A stretch of 64,000 nucleotides of DNA, from the IMG/VR virus record IMGVR_UViG_3300020214_000005, positions 33,936 to 97,935 of that record; one strand, given 5' to 3'. This DNA is from a virus. A program made the translations under genes and the position numbers. Position 1 is the stretch's first letter. Each line of letters begins with the position of its first letter. The notes under the pieces were generated by a model, which worked only from the letters and a program-made list of their open reading frames with translations, did not search any database and was not told the origin of the DNA. Positions 11,531 to 17,907 of this stretch are shown piece after piece.

Positions 11531-12754
11531 CTAGGACGCCTTGACGACGGGGGGCTTGGTCTTCCGCGCGTCGTACTCCCTGCCCCTGAACATGGCGTAG
11601 CCGTCGTAGATCGTGACCACCTCGTAGCTGAAGAAGTTCTTCCCCGTCTCCTCGTAGGTGACGAGCCCGACGCCCTGCTGCCAGTCCTCCACGACGGTCT
11701 TGGGGCGCCCCCAGGCGTCCACCCCGCCCTTGGTGGACGGCACCGCGCCGTCTATGCGGGCGAGCGTGCCCGGGCTGGCGGCCATGATCGTGCGGGCCCC
11801 GTCCCAGTCGTGGCGGGTCCTGTAGGCCAGCTCGATCCTGTGGATGTGCCCGTAGATCACCGAGAGCTTCTGCTCGTTGAGGTAGATGTGGGCCGTCGAG
11901 CCGCGGGAGCGGACCCTGGTTCCGTGGATGCAGGCGAGCTGGTTGTTCAGCAGGTAGCGCCCGGCCGGGTAGCCGCTCTCGAACCCCACGCCGTACTCCT
12001 CCATCCTGCAGAGCGACGGGATCGACATGTCGGGCCACGCCTTCGGGGTGTTCCCCTTGGTGATGCCGAAGGCGGCCTTGGCGTTGTCGAGGATGTAGTT
12101 GGTGAGCCTCTCCTCGTGGTTGCCGGCCAGCCACACGATCTTCGCCTTCGGCGCCGCCGACCTGAGCTCGGCGCACAGGGTCGTCGCCCTGTCGATCGAC
12201 GCCTGCGTCGTGAGCGCGAACGCCGGGCTGAGCCTGTACTTGCCGAACTCCGGCAGGTCCAGGTTGTCGCCGAGCAGGACGATCTGGTCGGGACGTATAT
12301 CGTTCACCATCGACATCATTATCGCGATAGCTTTCTCGTCGTGCGTGGGCACGAGTTCGCCGTCGATGTCCCGGAAATATCCGATCTGTATATCGGGCAC
12401 GATGATGGCGGTCTTCTTGTCCGAAGCGTTCCTCGGTTTCACCTCGGACTTTTGTATTTGCACCGGGGGGCCCGGCTTGGGCAGTTCCCACTTCGGGCCC
12501 TCCTCCCACGCGGGGGAGAACTGGATCGCCTGCAGGTCGTGCACCTGGAAGTCGCCCTCCGCGTCCTTCGTGACCTGCTGGTAGATCGAGACCTTCTTGA
12601 TCGACCCGATGTCGGATATGTCGATGCCCTTGGCGCGGATCATCTCCTCGATGGCGTTGAGGATGCGTCTCGATTTGGTGGCGTCGGCGGCCTTGTCCTT
12701 CATCCGCTTCATCCCCTCGGCCAGTCTCGCGTTGTCGGGTCTGACCTTTTTCAT
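11531..12754 (-). CDS. Calcineurin-like metallophosphoesterase, 407 aa
   Basis: The metal-binding motifs are in order: D-x-Q variant (PDIQIGYFRD, about residue 117), LLGDNLD (about 164), AGNHEE (about 214) and YGHIHR (about 303). This is the calcineurin/Mre11-type phosphoesterase set, with Q replacing the usual H in the first motif. The N-terminal 100 residues form a separate, partly helical region (DISDIGSIKKVSIYQQ) that could bind DNA or a partner. GGGAGG precedes the ATG at 12754, so the upstream ATG is not used. The substrate (DNA ends, nucleotides or phosphoproteins) cannot be told. Confidence 0.8.
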   Translation of the reverse strand: MKKVRPDNARLAEGMKRMKDKAADATKSRRILNAIEEMIRAKGIDISDIGSIKKVSIYQQVTKDAEGDFQVHDLQAIQFSPAWEEGPKWELPKPGPPVQIQKSEVKPRNASDKKTAIIVPDIQIGYFRDIDGELVPTHDEKAIAIMMSMVNDIRPDQIVLLGDNLDLPEFGKYRLSPAFALTTQASIDRATTLCAELRSAAPKAKIVWLAGNHEERLTNYILDNAKAAFGITKGNTPKAWPDMSIPSLCRMEEYGVGFESGYPAGRYLLNNQLACIHGTRVRSRGSTAHIYLNEQKLSVIYGHIHRIELAYRTRHDWDGARTIMAASPGTLARIDGAVPSTKGGVDAWGRPKTVVEDWQQGVGLVTYEETGKNFFSYEVVTIYDGYAMFRGREYDARKTKPPVVKAS

Positions 12755-12793
12755 ATTCCCTCCCATGGTTTCCTGAATGCCCCCGCGTTTTTT

Positions 12794-13123
12794 TTATTGG
12801 CCGAACTTCTCGTCCAGCCCGCACTTGTCCTCGTGGGCGCACGAGCAGACCCTCGCCCGGTAGTCGTAGACCGTCTGGCGGGCGATCCTTATCCCCGACG
12901 CCCGCATCTCGCGGATTATGTCGCTCGTGGTGGTTATCTGGTCGTTGAGCACGTCGTACAGGCACTGGCTGGTCTCGTCGTCGAGCCTCTTCAGGATCTT
13001 CGCCATCGGGCACACGAGGTGCGTGCATTCCTTCTCGGCGTTCGTCCCTATCTTTTTCAGCCTCTGGGAGAGCCTGTCTATTTTCCGGTCTATCTTCAGC
13101 GTCTTCTTCGGGTCTTTGGCCAC
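12794..13123 (-). CDS. Cysteine-containing HTH DNA-binding protein, 109 aa
   Basis: A basic coiled N-terminus (residues 1-28) leads to C33-x4-C38 and C54. A helix-turn-helix follows around residues 65-92 (TTTSDIIREMRASGIRIARQTVYDYR). The C-terminus has another cysteine cluster (CSCAHEDKCG). The paired cysteine groups could bind zinc or an iron-sulfur cluster. It is the first gene of the minus operon (HTH, phosphoesterase, Ntn hydrolase, WhiB) and is divergent from another HTH gene at 13184, so it may regulate this intergenic region. Confidence 0.6.
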   Translation of the reverse strand: MAKDPKKTLKIDRKIDRLSQRLKKIGTNAEKECTHLVCPMAKILKRLDDETSQCLYDVLNDQITTTSDIIREMRASGIRIARQTVYDYRARVCSCAHEDKCGLDEKFGQ

Positions 13124-13145
13124 ATCTCCTCCTCCGCGGCAACCT

Positions 13146-13177
13146 TATACCACGGAGGGGCGTTCGCACAATAGTAT
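13146..13177. promoter_or_regulatory. Divergent promoter region between two HTH genes
   Basis: On the plus strand a TAGTAT box (13172-13177) lies 6 nt before the GTG at 13184, the leaderless geometry seen elsewhere, but the -35 region is poor. On the minus strand TTGTGC is followed after about 16 bp by TATAAG, directed at the gene starting at 13123. The two promoters overlap, so the genes are probably regulated against each other. Confidence 0.45.
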
Positions 13178-13183
13178 AAGTCG

Positions 13184-13621
13184 GTGACCTCAGGGGAATA
13201 CAGAAAGCACTCGATAGACGACGCCCTCGCGAAGGCGATAAGGGACAGCGTGGGCGACGACGACGAGGCGCGCCGGCTCGCCCAGAAGGTCATGAAGCAG
13301 CTGGACAAGCACGGGTTGATCTACTACTCGGCCCCCGACGAGATCAGCCTGCTCAGCGCCGCCGGCCGGCTCCTCGTGGCCCTGGCCGAGACCCCCAACG
13401 CGACCCAGCGGTCCCTCGCCGTGTTCCTGGGCGTGAGCGAGGGGGCGGTCCGCAAGTCGGTCGACCAGCTCGTGGCGGCGGGCCTGGTGGCAAAGACAAA
13501 AGTCAAGAACAGGAACCTCCTCGTGATCGTCCCCAGGAAGGTCGCCGAGACGAGCGATATCAGGAGGTTCGGGGCGCTGCTCAGGGTCGCGTCGGCGGGC
13601 GGGGACGACGAGCTCTTCTGA
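13184..13621 (+). CDS. MarR-like winged-helix regulator, 145 aa
   Basis: GTG at 13184 follows a TAGTAT box by 6 nt. Residues 60-115 (RLLVALAETPNATQRSLAVFLGVSEGAVRKSVDQLVAAGLVAKTKVKNRNLLVIV) form a winged helix-turn-helix of the MarR type: HTH plus a beta-hairpin wing. An N-terminal helical region of about 50 residues may dimerise. It likely controls the divergent operon to its left and is followed closely by a small membrane protein gene. Confidence 0.75.
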   Translation: MTSGEYRKHSIDDALAKAIRDSVGDDDEARRLAQKVMKQLDKHGLIYYSAPDEISLLSAAGRLLVALAETPNATQRSLAVFLGVSEGAVRKSVDQLVAAGLVAKTKVKNRNLLVIVPRKVAETSDIRRFGALLRVASAGGDDELF

Positions 13622-13632
13622 TATCTTGGGGC

Positions 13633-13806
13633 ATGCAACTGCTCTGGTTCCTCATCGGACTGCTCGTCGGTCTCGTCCTGGATTTCTTCCTCGTCGTCTG
13701 CTTGCTCCGGCCCATCATGGCGCGCGTCGCGGAACTGGAGCGCTCGAATCTCTGTCTCCACGGGCGGATCCGGGGGGAGGTGGCGCCCGAACCGGACCAC
13801 AACTAG
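13633..13806 (+). CDS. Small membrane protein with cytoplasmic coil, 57 aa
   Basis: MQLLWFLIGLLVGLVLDFF begins one long hydrophobic helix of about 25 residues, followed by an arginine/glutamate helix (ARVAELERSN) and a polar tail. The topology is N-out or a signal anchor. It starts 11 bp after the HTH gene. Its stop codon is contiguous with the CRP-like operator at 13807. Confidence 0.65.
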   Translation: MQLLWFLIGLLVGLVLDFFLVVCLLRPIMARVAELERSNLCLHGRIRGEVAPEPDHN

Positions 13807-13822
13807 TGTGACCAAAGTCACA
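13807..13822. promoter_or_regulatory. CRP-like operator TGTGA-N6-TCACA
   Basis: TGTGA-CCAAAG-TCACA is centred at 13814.5, 77.5 bp from the end of the -10 box at 13892. This is 31 bp (about three helical turns) further than at the other sites, so the operator keeps the same face of the helix relative to the promoter. Confidence 0.65.
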
Positions 13823-13863
13823 CGATTTTTTTGGTAGTTATTTGAAAAAAATCCCCTTACGGG

Positions 13864-13892
13864 TTGCAATGCCGAACGCCGTGCCCTAGCGT
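13864..13892 (+). promoter_or_regulatory. Promoter TTGCAA-N17-TAGCGT (plus strand)
   Basis: TTGCAA at 13864-13869, a 17-bp spacer and TAGCGT at 13887-13892. Unlike most others it has a leader of about 30 nt with an AGGAGAAGAGG ribosome-binding site before the ATG at 13930. Confidence 0.8.
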
Positions 13893-13929
13893 GTCCCATA
13901 AGTTATCCAACTACATAGGAGAAGAGGAC

Positions 13930-14343
13930 ATGAAAGAGAAGCAGAAGAAACCGGCCAGCGCGATGCAGGCGGCCCGAGCGTTCGCCGACGCCAAGTCGTG
14001 CTACGACGAGGCGGTCAAGACGAAGAAGCTCGCCGAGCAGAACTTCATCGAGGCGTGCGCCAAGGAGGGCGTGGAGTTCTCGGTGATCACCAACGACGCC
14101 GGCGTTTCGTCCAAGGTGTTCGTGCGCCGCACGATCCGCACCAAGGTCATCCTGGACAAGCTGCGCAAGCTCGTCAAGCCGGCCGTGCTCAAGAAGCTCG
14201 TAGTCGAGGAGCTCGACCAGAAGCTGGTCGCCAGCGCCATCAACATGAACATACTCGACCAGGCCACGGTAGACCAGGCCAGCGAGGCCACCACCGTCGT
14301 CTCGGTCATGATCGCCGAGCTCGAGTCCAAGATCGACGCCTGA
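13930..14343 (+). CDS. Hypothetical helical protein, 137 aa
   Basis: I do not recognise the family. A strong AGGAGAAGAGG site precedes the ATG. The protein is almost entirely helical: a lysine-rich start, a heptad-like helix (residues 15-50), a short beta part (FSVITNDAGVSSKVFVRRTIRT) and a lysine/leucine-rich coil. It may bind nucleic acid or act as an assembly factor. Its TGA overlaps the ATG of the second 18-residue micropeptide, exactly as the 171-aa gene does with the first copy. Confidence 0.7.
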   Translation: MKEKQKKPASAMQAARAFADAKSCYDEAVKTKKLAEQNFIEACAKEGVEFSVITNDAGVSSKVFVRRTIRTKVILDKLRKLVKPAVLKKLVVEELDQKLVASAINMNILDQATVDQASEATTVVSVMIAELESKIDA

Positions 14344-14399
14344 TGCAGCCGATCTTGTTCTTCGCGTTCTGCGGGTTCATCGTCTGGCTGTGGAGCTGA
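14343..14399 (+). CDS. 18-residue membrane micropeptide (copy 2)
   Basis: TGATG overlap with the upstream gene. The product MQPILFFAFCGFIVWLWS differs from copy 1 (7382-7438) mainly in residues 2-5, and FFAFC-[AG]-F-[VI]-VWLWS is shared. Identical length, identical gene arrangement and different upstream genes argue for a real, duplicated micropeptide gene. It probably inserts in the membrane. The function is unknown. Confidence 0.75.
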   Translation: MQPILFFAFCGFIVWLWS

Positions 14400-14442
14400 C
14401 CGACGACCCGGCCGCTCGCAACGCGACGACGCACCAGTACGC

Positions 14443-14471
14443 TCGCCATGGGGACGATGTCCCCATGGCGA
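14443..14471. promoter_or_regulatory. Perfect 13-bp inverted repeat upstream of an XRE gene
   Basis: The arm TCGCCATGGGGAC and its exact reverse complement are separated by GAT. It lies 35 bp before the ATG of the XRE regulator, just upstream of a TAGGGT -10-like box (about 14487), so it covers the -35 region. It most likely is the regulator's own operator; a transcription attenuator is the alternative, but no T-tract follows. Confidence 0.65.
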
Positions 14472-14506
14472 ACGGGAAAACAAAACGATAGGGTCAGGAG
14501 GACCAG

Positions 14507-14731
14507 ATGAAGAGAACGATAAGCACAGTGGAGAAAGAAGTAGCCAAGCGCCTTCGCGCGGCCCGGACGAGGGCCGAGATGTCGCAGGGCAACCTCGCCG
14601 ACGCCGCGGGGATCGAGCGCAAGACCGTGAACCGGATCGAGAACGGACATTTCTCGCCCAACTTGGAAACGCTCACCCGCCTTTGCGCGGCGCTGGGCAC
14701 CAAGCTCTCGGCGTTCCTGAAAGGGATTTAA
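14507..14731 (+). CDS. XRE/Cro-family helix-turn-helix regulator, 74 aa
   Basis: Residues 13-66 (VAKRLRAARTRAEMSQGNLADAAGIERKTVNRIENG..., then PNLETLTRLCAALGTKL) are a complete Cro/C1-type five-helix domain. AGGAGGA lies before the ATG. The protein consists of the DNA-binding domain only, so it should act as a simple repressor or dimerise weakly. The 13-bp inverted repeat upstream is its likely target. Confidence 0.85.
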   Translation: MKRTISTVEKEVAKRLRAARTRAEMSQGNLADAAGIERKTVNRIENGHFSPNLETLTRLCAALGTKLSAFLKGI

Positions 14732-14796
14732 CCGAGTAGAAGAGCGGCCCCCGGGGTCTCCCTCCCTTTTCCGACCTCGGGGACCGGCTTCACTAT

Positions 14797-14812
14797 ATTA
14801 CGTCAACGTAAT
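14797..14812. promoter_or_regulatory. Palindrome ATTACGT-CA-ACGTAAT just upstream of a tRNA
   Basis: A perfect 7-bp inverted repeat with a 2-bp spacer ends 3 bp before the tRNA, in an unusually AT-rich stretch that also contains a TATATT box. It may be an operator over the tRNA promoter. No -35 box is obvious. Confidence 0.45.
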
Positions 14813-14815
14813 TCC

Positions 14816-14889
14816 GTCCTCGTAGCTCAGCCGGATAGAGCGACGGCTTCCTAAGCCGCAGGTCGCAGGTTCGACTCCTGCCGGGGACG
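14816..14889 (+). tRNA. tRNA-Arg (anticodon CCU)
   Basis: The acceptor stem GTCCTCG/CGGGGAC has one G-T pair. The D arm is GCTC...GAGC, the anticodon loop TTCCTAA gives CCU, and the T arm is GCAGG-TTCGACT-CCTGC. G73 is the discriminator and CCA is not encoded. The top pair of the anticodon stem (A27-C43) is a mismatch. CCU reads AGG, a codon used very often in the genes of this window, so the tRNA probably supports phage translation. Confidence 0.9.
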
Positions 14890-14892
14890 CAG

Positions 14893-15210
14893 TCAGTTGA
14901 CGAAGGCCTCGTTGATGGCGGCGACGACCTTGTCCGGCCCCATCGCCCCGACGATGGACGAGACCTTCCGCCCGCCGGCGAACATCAGGAGCGTGGGGAT
15001 GCTCAGCACGTTGAAGCGTCTCGCCAGCTCCGGGTTCTCGTCCACGTTGCACTTGTAGAAGGCGACGGCCCCCTCGTAGATGACCGAGATGTCCTCCAGC
15101 ATCGGGCCCATCACCTGGCACGGCCCGCACCACTCGGCCCACATGTCGACGACGACTGGGTCCCCCTGGTCGAGGATTGCGTCGAGCTCGTTGTCGCCTA
15201 TTTCCCGCAT
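14893..15210 (-). CDS. trxA: Thioredoxin, 105 aa
   Basis: Full-length thioredoxin. VVDMWAEWCGPC places the redox pair at C28 and C31, followed by the KCNVDENPELARRFNV segment and the cis-proline region SIPTLLMF. It would reduce disulfides in the cytoplasm. Phage thioredoxins are known as reductants for ribonucleotide reductase or as polymerase processivity partners; neither partner is in the window. The gene is a minus-strand singleton ending 4 bp from tRNA-Arg and is divergent from the WhiB gene at 15291. Confidence 0.9.
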   Translation of the reverse strand: MREIGDNELDAILDQGDPVVVDMWAEWCGPCQVMGPMLEDISVIYEGAVAFYKCNVDENPELARRFNVLSIPTLLMFAGGRKVSSIVGAMGPDKVVAAINEAFVN

Positions 15211-15231
15211 GAAAGAATTTTATCGCCCGGG

Positions 15232-15260
15232 TTGCCGCCCGGGGAGGATGGCCGTAGGGT
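15232..15260 (+). promoter_or_regulatory. Promoter TTGCCG-N17-TAGGGT (plus strand)
   Basis: TTGCCG at 15232-15237, a 17-bp spacer and TAGGGT at 15255-15260. A leader of about 23 nt with AAGGAG precedes the ATG of the WhiB gene at 15291. It is a weaker match to the window's promoter family. Confidence 0.65.
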
Positions 15261-15290
15261 GGACCTTACTACCTACAAGGAGTGTTTACC

Positions 15291-15524
15291 ATGATCTACA
15301 TACCAGGAGAATCTTGGCGACGCAAAGCGAAGTGCGCGACCATACCTCAGACCAACGACTTCTTCCCGGTCGGGAGGAAGCACCCGAAGATCGCGCTGCA
15401 GGCGTGCTCCGTCTGCTTGGTCCGCAAGCCCTGCCTCAAGTACGCTCTGGACAACGACATAGAGCACGGCATATGGGGCGGCAAGACCGAGAGCCAGCGA
15501 AGACGCATGAGGAAGTGCAAGTAG
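15291..15524 (+). CDS. WhiB-family iron-sulfur transcription regulator, 77 aa
   Basis: C15, C39-x2-C42-x5-C48 are the four cluster ligands, followed by HGIWGGKTESQRRR, the canonical GIWGG turn and basic helix. It is shorter than the first WhiB and lacks its N-terminal extension. The start ATG at 15291 follows AAGGAG by 8 nt; an in-frame GTG nine bases earlier overlaps the ribosome-binding site. It may redirect host RNA polymerase to this part of the genome. The helicase gene starts 9 bp after it. Confidence 0.88.
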   Translation: MIYIPGESWRRKAKCATIPQTNDFFPVGRKHPKIALQACSVCLVRKPCLKYALDNDIEHGIWGGKTESQRRRMRKCK

Positions 15525-15533
15525 GGGGCAAGC

Positions 15534-17477
15534 GTGAACCAACGTTATCTTTGGCTCGGTGACGGGGAGCTCGTGATGGATTTCCCCTACGACGCGGGCG
15601 ACGTCCAGGCGATCAAATGCATACAGGGCGCCCGCTGGGACAAGCTCGGCAAGGTCTGGAGGCTCCCTGCCACGAGCATCCGCGAGGCCAGGCATTTCGC
15701 CTCGTCGCGGGGTTTCAGGATAGACCCGGCGGTTCTGAAGTTCGATGCCCCCGCCCGGCTCCACGACCCAGCAGGGATCACCTGCACGGCCTCCTGGATC
15801 TACGTGGACTTTTCGTGGGACGAGGTGAAGGTCCGCCAGGTCAAGAAGATCCCGGGCGTCACGTGGAACTCGAAGACCAAGGCTTGGAAGGTGCCGAAGA
15901 CGTCGGCCATGGAGGTGATCGGATTCGCAGAGTCCTTCAAGATGGGGGTTCCCGACGACCTCCGCGAGTACGCGGAACGCCGCAAGCTCGAGAGCAAGAC
16001 CATGACGGAGGCGTCCAGGGCGGAGTCCGCAGACATCAAGGTGGACGACATCAACGGCAACCTCCTGCCGTACCAGCTGGCGGGCGTCAGCTACGCCTTC
16101 AATGCCCGTCGCTGCTTCATCGCCGACGACATGGGCCTCGGCAAGACCCTCCAGGCGATAGCGACCCTCGAGTACGCCGAGCAGAACGGGTCGTCCCCGT
16201 TCCCGGTGGTGGTCGTCTGCCCGCCGAACCTGGTCCTCAACTGGAAGGCGGAGTACGCGAAATGGGCTCCGCACCGGTCGGTCGCCGTGGTGACCGACAG
16301 GAAGAACCTCCCCGAGGACGAGCACGACGTGCTCATTGTGGGGTATTCGAACATCGACCACTGGGCCAAATTCCTGAACGACTACAAGAGCCTCGTGTGC
16401 GACGAGTCGCACTACCTCAAGACCAAGGACGCGCAACGGACCAAGGCGGCGACGAGGATCGCCAAGCGGGTCGGCACGGGAATAGTCCTTTGCCTCACTG
16501 GCACCCCTGTCACCAACAGGCCGATGGAGTACGCGAGCCAGCTCGGCATAATCGGGCGGCTCGACGAGTTCGGCGGCGAGTGGGGTTTCTACCGCCGCTA
16601 CTGCGCGGCCTTCAAGGACAAGTTCGGCCACTGGATTCTCAGCGGCGCGTCCAACCTGGAAGAGCTGAACGACAGGCTCCGCTCGTCCTGCTACATCAGG
16701 AGGACCAAGGACCAGGTGCTCGCCGAGCTCCCTGACGTCGTGCACGACATGTACCACGTGGGCATGTCGGAGAAGCACGCCAAGGAGTACGTCAAGGCCG
16801 AGGACGACATCGTGGAGTACCTCGTGGCGCGGGCGAGGAAGATCGCCGAAGATCTCGGCACGTCCCCGGGGTCGGCCGCCGTCATGGCCAGAATGAAGAC
16901 CGAGTCGCACCTGCATCTTGTGAAGATATCCGTGCTCCGCAGGCTGGCGGCCAAGGCGAAGATGGAGGCGATCAAGGAGTGGGTGCAGGCGAACATCGAC
17001 GCCGGGGAGAAGGTCGTGATCGCGGCCCACCACAGGGACATCGTGGACGAGCTGGCCCTGCATTTTGGTGGTCTCAAGATTCAGGGGGGAATGAAGGTGG
17101 AGGAGGTCGAGGATGCCAAGAAGAAATTCCAGACCCTCCCGATTGAGGATGCCCCTGCGATCGTCCTGTCCATCCAGGCGGCGAAGACTGGCCACACCCT
17201 CACGGCGGCGCAGAAGGTCCTCTTCGTGGAGCTTCCGTGGACGCCGGCCGACGTGGATCAGCTCTACTCCCGCTGCCACAGGCTCGGCCAGAAGGGGTCC
17301 GTGATGGTCACCTACTCCATCGCCGACGGAACGGTGGACGAGAAGATCTACGGCCTGATCGAGTCAAAGCGGGATGTCGTCAACGCCGCAGTCGACGGAA
17401 TCTACGAGGACCTCGAGAGGGAAAACGCCGAGCAGCTCATGCTCTCCCTGCTCGACAGGGGTTTGAAAAGTAGGTAA
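15534..17477 (+). CDS. SNF2-family DNA helicase, SMARCAL1-like, 647 aa
   Basis: GTG at 15534. The N-terminal 140 residues contain two copies of a HARP-like unit (residues about 15-60 and 85-130: 'F-x-Y/W... V...K..pG..W......W.vP'), as in SMARCAL1-type annealing helicases. The ATPase core has DDMGLGKT (about 198), DESH (about 290), LTGTPVTNRPME (about 321) and, in the C-terminal lobe, CHRLGQKGSVMVTY-SIADGTVDEKIY (about 581). It is a complete SF2/SNF2 motor. It likely acts on replication forks or displaced phage DNA. It is cotranscribed with the WhiB gene and ends 28 bp before the tmRNA. Confidence 0.9.
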   Translation: MNQRYLWLGDGELVMDFPYDAGDVQAIKCIQGARWDKLGKVWRLPATSIREARHFASSRGFRIDPAVLKFDAPARLHDPAGITCTASWIYVDFSWDEVKVRQVKKIPGVTWNSKTKAWKVPKTSAMEVIGFAESFKMGVPDDLREYAERRKLESKTMTEASRAESADIKVDDINGNLLPYQLAGVSYAFNARRCFIADDMGLGKTLQAIATLEYAEQNGSSPFPVVVVCPPNLVLNWKAEYAKWAPHRSVAVVTDRKNLPEDEHDVLIVGYSNIDHWAKFLNDYKSLVCDESHYLKTKDAQRTKAATRIAKRVGTGIVLCLTGTPVTNRPMEYASQLGIIGRLDEFGGEWGFYRRYCAAFKDKFGHWILSGASNLEELNDRLRSSCYIRRTKDQVLAELPDVVHDMYHVGMSEKHAKEYVKAEDDIVEYLVARARKIAEDLGTSPGSAAVMARMKTESHLHLVKISVLRRLAAKAKMEAIKEWVQANIDAGEKVVIAAHHRDIVDELALHFGGLKIQGGMKVEEVEDAKKKFQTLPIEDAPAIVLSIQAAKTGHTLTAAQKVLFVELPWTPADVDQLYSRCHRLGQKGSVMVTYSIADGTVDEKIYGLIESKRDVVNAAVDGIYEDLERENAEQLMLSLLDRGLKSR

Positions 17478-17505
17478 TCGGTGTACACTGGTCCTGCAAT
17501 CCCAA

Positions 17506-17885
17506 GGGGCTGACAGGTTTCGACGATCGGTCTGTCCGGAGAGGATGCGACCCGAGTTGCTCAGACTCGTTAAACAGGGCAAAAAAATAACTGCCAACAA
17601 GCAGTTCGCTCTCGCCGCCTAATCGGGCGACAGGGGAGCAACCGTGAGCCGCAAGGTCGCACGGGGCCGATCCACCGCAGCCCGGCAACAGAAGCGGGGA
17701 TGACGACGGGAAAGGCCGTTGACCTCGGGGAACGAAAGCCCGACGACCTCTCGGAAAGACGAGACGCGGCCTGGGCGACTAGGCGGCCGACCCGTCGGCG
17801 GCGGAGCGACAACGTCACAACGGGGATGGTCGTAGCAGTCTCCTCGGTATCCGCTCGGACGGGGGTTCGATTCCCCCCAGCTCCA
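17506..17885 (+). ncRNA. ssrA: Transfer-messenger RNA (tmRNA)
   Basis: The 5' end GGGGCTG pairs with CAGCTCC at the 3' end (17878-17884), followed by discriminator A. The 3' T arm GGGGG-TTCGATT-CCCCC is typical. The internal reading frame ends ...KKITANKQFALAA before TAA at 17620, and the ALAA tail is the classic ClpXP degradation tag. The resume codon is probably GGC at 17578-17580. CCA is not encoded. It would rescue ribosomes stalled on broken phage or host mRNA. Some actinophages are known to carry tmRNA genes. Confidence 0.93.
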
Positions 17886-17907
17886 CTCTCGGGACCGCCC
17901 GGTGCCG

